From Candidatus Merdinaster equi (GTDB taxonomy: Bacteria > Bacillota > Clostridia > Lachnospirales > Lachnospiraceae): 55,387 nucleotides of DNA. Location: assembly GCA_018064935.1 (NCBI GenBank), contig JAGHUF010000105.1, forward strand, positions 1 through 55,387. Reading direction: 5' to 3'. The number at the start of each line of letters is the position of its first letter. Position 1 is the first letter of the stretch. Position numbers and translations under genes: made by a program. Under the pieces are notes generated by a model, which had not been told where the DNA came from, made no database searches, and saw nothing but the letters and a program-made list of their open reading frames with translations. Positions 52,277-55,387 of this stretch are shown one piece after another.

Positions 52277-53020
52277 ATGAAAAAGCAAGCTGTGTGCGTA
52301 TTGGCTCTATGTCTTGTCCTGATTCTGGGCGGATGTGGCGATATGACTCTTGTTCCAGATATGACAGATGAACAGATGGAATTGACATCGCAGTATGCTG
52401 CTACAATTCTTCTGAAACATAGTAAGGAATATGATGACGGCATAATGAGTGTTGAAGAGATGGAGAAGCTTATGAAGCGAACTATCATACCAACAGCTGT
52501 GCCTACCCCAGAACCAGAGAAAAATGACAAAGACGGAAATGTTCAGGATGATTTTATTGGAGACGGTGGCGAAAGTGGTGTTGTAACAGACAATCGTACG
52601 TTTTCTGATTTTTTTGGTTTTGAGGGCGTTGATTTTGCTGTTACGGGTTATGAGATAAAGGATTCTTATCCCGATGGCGAGGGAGAATTCTTTTTTGCCA
52701 TGGACGCAACTCCGGGGACGAAGCTGCTAATACTGCATGTGGATGTGAAGAATAATAATCCCGCTGATACATATGTGGATGTATTGTCAATGAAGGTTAA
52801 GTGTAGGATTTTCCTTAATGATGGTCCACAGATTAATGCATTAACGACTTTGCTGTCAGATGATTTGAAGACTCTGCAGGATACAATCCCAGCGGGAACT
52901 ACGATTAATGATGTAGTTATTATTGAGATTCCGGAAGCTGATGCGATGAATATTGATAACAGTAAAATTGAACTCATGGTTCGTACAAATGAGGATTCGC
53001 TCAGACGACAAATCAATTAA
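52277..53020 (+). CDS. Lipoprotein with DUF4352-like C-terminal domain
   Basis: A 247-residue exported protein with lipobox LGGC (Cys20 is the likely lipidation site). Residues about 75-95 form a Pro/Glu spacer (TAVPTPEPEKND), and about 125-245 resemble the DUF4352 immunoglobulin-like fold (TKLLILHVDVKNNNPADTYV, then IPAGTTINDVVIIEIPE). The domain occurs in many Firmicutes surface lipoproteins of unknown ligand. AAGGAATTGTGAAGG precedes the ATG. Confidence 0.7.
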   Translation: MKKQAVCVLALCLVLILGGCGDMTLVPDMTDEQMELTSQYAATILLKHSKEYDDGIMSVEEMEKLMKRTIIPTAVPTPEPEKNDKDGNVQDDFIGDGGESGVVTDNRTFSDFFGFEGVDFAVTGYEIKDSYPDGEGEFFFAMDATPGTKLLILHVDVKNNNPADTYVDVLSMKVKCRIFLNDGPQINALTTLLSDDLKTLQDTIPAGTTINDVVIIEIPEADAMNIDNSKIELMVRTNEDSLRRQIN

Positions 53021-53049
53021 TTTGATTAGTTAAGTGAGTCGGTTAAAGA

Positions 53050-53077
53050 TTGTTGGATAATAGATATTTTATATCAT
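53050..53077 (+). promoter_or_regulatory. Weak promoter upstream of tyrS
   Basis: TTGTTG at 53050-53055, 16 bases, TATCAT at 53072-53077. There is no T-box leader. Confidence 0.35.
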
Positions 53078-53103
53078 AGAATATTTTGCTAAGGAGAAAA
53101 GAG

Positions 53104-54321
53104 ATGCAGATTTATGAGGAACTTGTTGCCAGAGGCCTTATTGCTCAGGTAACAAACGAAGAAGAGATAAGAAAGATGGTAAATGCTGGGGAGGCAACCT
53201 TTTATATTGGTTTTGACCCAACTGCCGACTCACTTCATGTAGGACATTTTATGGCACTTTGCCTGATGAAAAGATTGCAGATGGCTGGAAACAAACCAGT
53301 AGTTCTCATTGGTGGTGGTACCGCCATGATTGGTGATCCTTCAGGTCGTTCGGATATGCGTAAAATGATGACGCAGGAGACAATTCAGCACAATGTTGAC
53401 TGCTTCAAGAAGCAGATGAGCCGTTTCATTGATTTTGACAGAGCAATTCTTGTTAATAATGCAGACTGGCTCCTTAATCTTAATTATGTTGAGCTGCTTC
53501 GTGATGTAGGTGCATGTTTCTCTGTAAATAATATGCTTCGTGCAGAGTGCTATAAGCAGAGAATGGAAAAGGGACTTTCTTTCCTTGAATTCAATTATAT
53601 GATTATGCAGAGCTATGATTTCTTAGAATTATTCAAGAGATATGGTTGTAATATGCAGTTTGGTGGAGATGACCAGTGGAGTAATATGCTTGGCGGAACT
53701 GAACTTATCAGAAAGAAACTTGGTAAAGATGCTCACGCGATGACTATAACTTTGCTTCTTAACTCTGAAGGTAAGAAGATGGGTAAGACAGCATCAGGTG
53801 CAGTTTGGCTTGATCCAGAGAAGACTACTCCGTTCGAATTCTATCAGTATTGGAGAAATGTTTCTGATGCAGACGTACTTAAGTGTATTCGTATGCTCAC
53901 ATTCCTTCCACTTGAAGAGATTGATGAGATGGATAAATGGGAAGGAGCTCAGCTCAATAAGGCTAAAGAGATTCTTGCATATGAACTGACCAAGCTGGTA
54001 CATGGTGACGAGGAAGCTGATAAGGCTAAAGAAGCAGCTCTTGCTCTTTTTGCTGGAAATGGTAATTCAGATAATATGCCTACAACTCAGGTGAAGCCAG
54101 AGGACGGACGTGATGGAAGTATAGACCTGTTACAGCTCATGGTATTGGGTGAGATGACAACATCAAGAGGAGAAGCAAGACGTGCTGTTGAACAGGGCGG
54201 TGTTTCTGTAGATGATGAGAAGATTACAGACATTAAGCACGGGTATGTTATAAGTGAGATGGCTGGCAAGGAGATAATTGTCAAGAAGGGTAAAAAATCC
54301 TTCCATAAATTTGTATTCTAA
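53104..54321 (+). CDS. tyrS: Tyrosyl-tRNA synthetase
   Basis: A 405-residue class I synthetase charging tRNA-Tyr. The HIGH motif reads HVGH in ADSLHVGHFMAL; the KMSKS motif reads KMGKTASG. Tyrosine is bound by the YDFLELF and QFGGDDQWSN region. A C-terminal S4 domain (about 340-405) holds TSRGEARRAVEQGGV. The start at 53104 has AAGGAG at 7 bases; the ATG at 53086 lies before it. Unlike many Firmicutes tyrS genes there is no T-box leader within the 83-base gap. Confidence 0.97.
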   Translation: MQIYEELVARGLIAQVTNEEEIRKMVNAGEATFYIGFDPTADSLHVGHFMALCLMKRLQMAGNKPVVLIGGGTAMIGDPSGRSDMRKMMTQETIQHNVDCFKKQMSRFIDFDRAILVNNADWLLNLNYVELLRDVGACFSVNNMLRAECYKQRMEKGLSFLEFNYMIMQSYDFLELFKRYGCNMQFGGDDQWSNMLGGTELIRKKLGKDAHAMTITLLLNSEGKKMGKTASGAVWLDPEKTTPFEFYQYWRNVSDADVLKCIRMLTFLPLEEIDEMDKWEGAQLNKAKEILAYELTKLVHGDEEADKAKEAALALFAGNGNSDNMPTTQVKPEDGRDGSIDLLQLMVLGEMTTSRGEARRAVEQGGVSVDDEKITDIKHGYVISEMAGKEIIVKKGKKSFHKFVF

Positions 54322-54363
54322 AAGATAAATTATAGATATTCAGATGAGAGTATCGGAAACAGT

Positions 54364-54407
54364 AAATATGGATTGTAAAGTGAGTGGCACTTTTACAATC
54401 CATATTT
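54364..54407 (+). terminator. Long hairpin after tyrS, possible terminator
   Basis: A 19-base left arm (AAATATGGATTGTAAAGTG) pairs with CACTTTTACAATCCATATTT, with one bulged base and a 5-base loop. No clean T run follows, so it may instead stabilise the 3' end or reduce read-through into the next gene. Confidence 0.5.
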
Positions 54408-54428
54408 GATTAAAGCGAGGTGTATGAA

Positions 54429-55262
54429 GTGAAAAAAGGAATAGTTGCAACTTTGCTATTATCATGTGCGCTGACAATGAGCGCATGTTCATTTGTTCAA
54501 ATTCAGCCTGCAAATTCAGAGACAGGCTCAAATATTCAGTCGACAACCGGGGATAGTACATCACAGCCAGAAGATATTGACGTAGGAAATCCTGATGCTA
54601 CAGGTGATGACCAGCAGGGAGAGGGAGATGACGGCGTAACAGGTGAAGAACAGAAACAAAATGTAGTTGTCGAAGACATGTGCAATTATGAATATGATGA
54701 ATTGAAATTCAGACTTCCTCAATTTACAAATGTTAAATCGGATGATGTGCAAGCAGTCAACAACATGATTCACAGTGCTTTTTATGAGAACTATGTAGAA
54801 GAGGCAAGGGATGCACTAAACAATGGATTTGATTCAATGTGTATTGAGACAGGATATACCTGCTTCAAGGGAGATGAGTATATTTCTGTATTAGTGTGGG
54901 CAGAGTCAGATTGGGATTTTACTACTTACACGACCATCAATATGTGGAATGATGGAACAGTTATGACTAATGAAGAGCTTCTGAGAACATTTGGAATGGG
55001 CGGAGTAGAATTCATTGACGATGTCAGGGAGAATCTTGAGCTGAGAACAAATCCTTCACAGTATGATTTATCATCAATAGATGAAGAAATGCAGGTGCTT
55101 TTGCAGGAGACATATGGGAGGACTATGTCGAATGACAATATAAACATTTATATGCCGATGTATGTAGATGAAGAAGGTAACCTGTGTTATGTCGCGAGAA
55201 TTTATTCGATTGCTGGCGCAGATTACTATGATCATACTATGAAATATGGCGAGAGAGGCTGA
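54429..55262 (+). CDS. Lipoprotein with RsiV/DUF3298-like domain
   Basis: A 277-residue exported protein. It begins at GTG 54429 with GAGG 8 bases upstream and a lipoprotein signal ending in lipobox MSAC. A low-complexity Asp/Gly/Ser-rich spacer (about 25-80) follows. The C-terminal about 190 residues have the pattern of RsiV/DUF3298 proteins: paired TGYTCFKGDEYISVLVW strands, then FTTYTTINMWNDGTVMTNEELL, then YVDEEGNLCYVARI. Such domains bind or inhibit lysozyme in some anti-sigma factors, but here there is no anti-sigma part. Confidence in the family is moderate. Confidence 0.7.
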   Translation: MKKGIVATLLLSCALTMSACSFVQIQPANSETGSNIQSTTGDSTSQPEDIDVGNPDATGDDQQGEGDDGVTGEEQKQNVVVEDMCNYEYDELKFRLPQFTNVKSDDVQAVNNMIHSAFYENYVEEARDALNNGFDSMCIETGYTCFKGDEYISVLVWAESDWDFTTYTTINMWNDGTVMTNEELLRTFGMGGVEFIDDVRENLELRTNPSQYDLSSIDEEMQVLLQETYGRTMSNDNINIYMPMYVDEEGNLCYVARIYSIAGADYYDHTMKYGERG

Positions 55263-55296
55263 GAAAAATAACAGTAAAATTTTTGGAAAAAAGTTG

Positions 55297-55325
55297 TTGA
55301 CATGAATGATTGTAGATGATAGTAT
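55297..55325 (+). promoter_or_regulatory. Strong promoter at window end, probably of an rRNA operon
   Basis: TTGACA at 55297-55302, exactly 17 bases, TAGTAT at 55320-55325. Confidence 0.75.
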
Positions 55326-55330
55326 ACATA

Positions 55331-55387
55331 CGTTGCCGCTAAAAAGGGCAGCGAAAGAACCTTGAAAAATAAACATCTGTGCAACCC
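55331..55387 (+). other. Leader resembling rRNA operon leaders (incomplete)
   Basis: GTTGCC pairs with GGCAGC around a short loop (about 55332-55352), then AAAGAACCTTGAAAA (55354-55368) follows, a string common in the spacers and leaders of rRNA operons in Firmicutes. The rRNA itself would lie beyond the window. Confidence 0.5.

Noticed and set aside
53021-53103. T-box leader before tyrS
   Set aside because: The gap is only 83 bases and contains neither the T-box sequence nor an anti-terminator and terminator pair.
1-55387. CRISPR arrays, tRNA genes, prophage
   Set aside because: No regularly spaced repeats, cloverleaf sequences or phage structural genes were seen.

Overview
The window looks like a low-to-medium GC Gram-positive chromosome from the Clostridia, most likely a Lachnospiraceae relative of Butyrivibrio, Pseudobutyrivibrio or Roseburia. 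This rests on three things. Gene order is typical (rimP-nusA-ylxR-ylxQ-infB-rbfA-nrnA; asp23-nusB-xseA-xseB-ispA-dxs-tlyA-nadK-recN; yicC-gmk-rpoZ; rimO-pgsA-cinA-recA-recX-rny). Shine-Dalgarno sites are strong and A/G-rich. The SOS boxes have the Bacillus/Clostridium form GAAC-N4-GTTC. The species assignment is inference. All supported genes are on the + strand.

Region 1 (1-4420) is accessory. It holds a 5'-truncated unknown gene, two calcineurin-like metallophosphoesterases (the second carries a C-terminal HicB-like domain), another unknown gene, and a complete ISLre2-type transposase. Region 2 (4480-10960) is the translation/transcription operon rimP to nrnA, headed by a terminator-like hairpin that may be an attenuator. 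Region 3 (11080-21475) has truB, ribF, a Na/Pi cotransporter, an SH3-NlpC hydrolase, rpsO and pnp (both with structured leaders), deoB and prfC. Region 4 (21513-31860) has a transglutaminase-like protein and then a long operon that mixes RNA and DNA metabolism with isoprenoid and NADP synthesis and ends in recN. Region 5 (31919-42510) has glgA, an acyltransferase-like membrane protein, a Cys-rich membrane peptide, thrH, rqcH, yicC-gmk-rpoZ, rimO, pgsA and cinA. Region 6 (42511-46373) has a structured cinA-recA gap, SOS-controlled recA, recX and RNase Y. Region 7 (46500-55262) carries signalling and surface genes: a PP2C phosphatase, a tiny membrane protein, a CAP-domain lipoprotein, trmO, a GGDEF protein overlapping a VanZ-like gene, unknown membrane and lipoproteins, and tyrS. 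The last 90 bases carry a strong promoter and a leader resembling those of rRNA operons, so an rRNA operon probably begins just past the window.

Most genes are conserved housekeeping functions of RNA synthesis, maturation and turnover, ribosome rescue and DNA repair. The more novel material is regulatory. A short element recurs just upstream of nadK, the acyltransferase gene and cinA, with partial copies near gmk and possibly the phosphate transporter gene; its base changes are either compensatory in a hairpin or synonymous in a tiny reading frame. Other points are a long imperfect hairpin in the pnp leader, hairpins over the ribosome binding sites of rny and of the transposase, and an inverted repeat lying over a strong promoter between cinA and recA. 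The metallophosphoesterase-HicB fusion is the most unusual protein.
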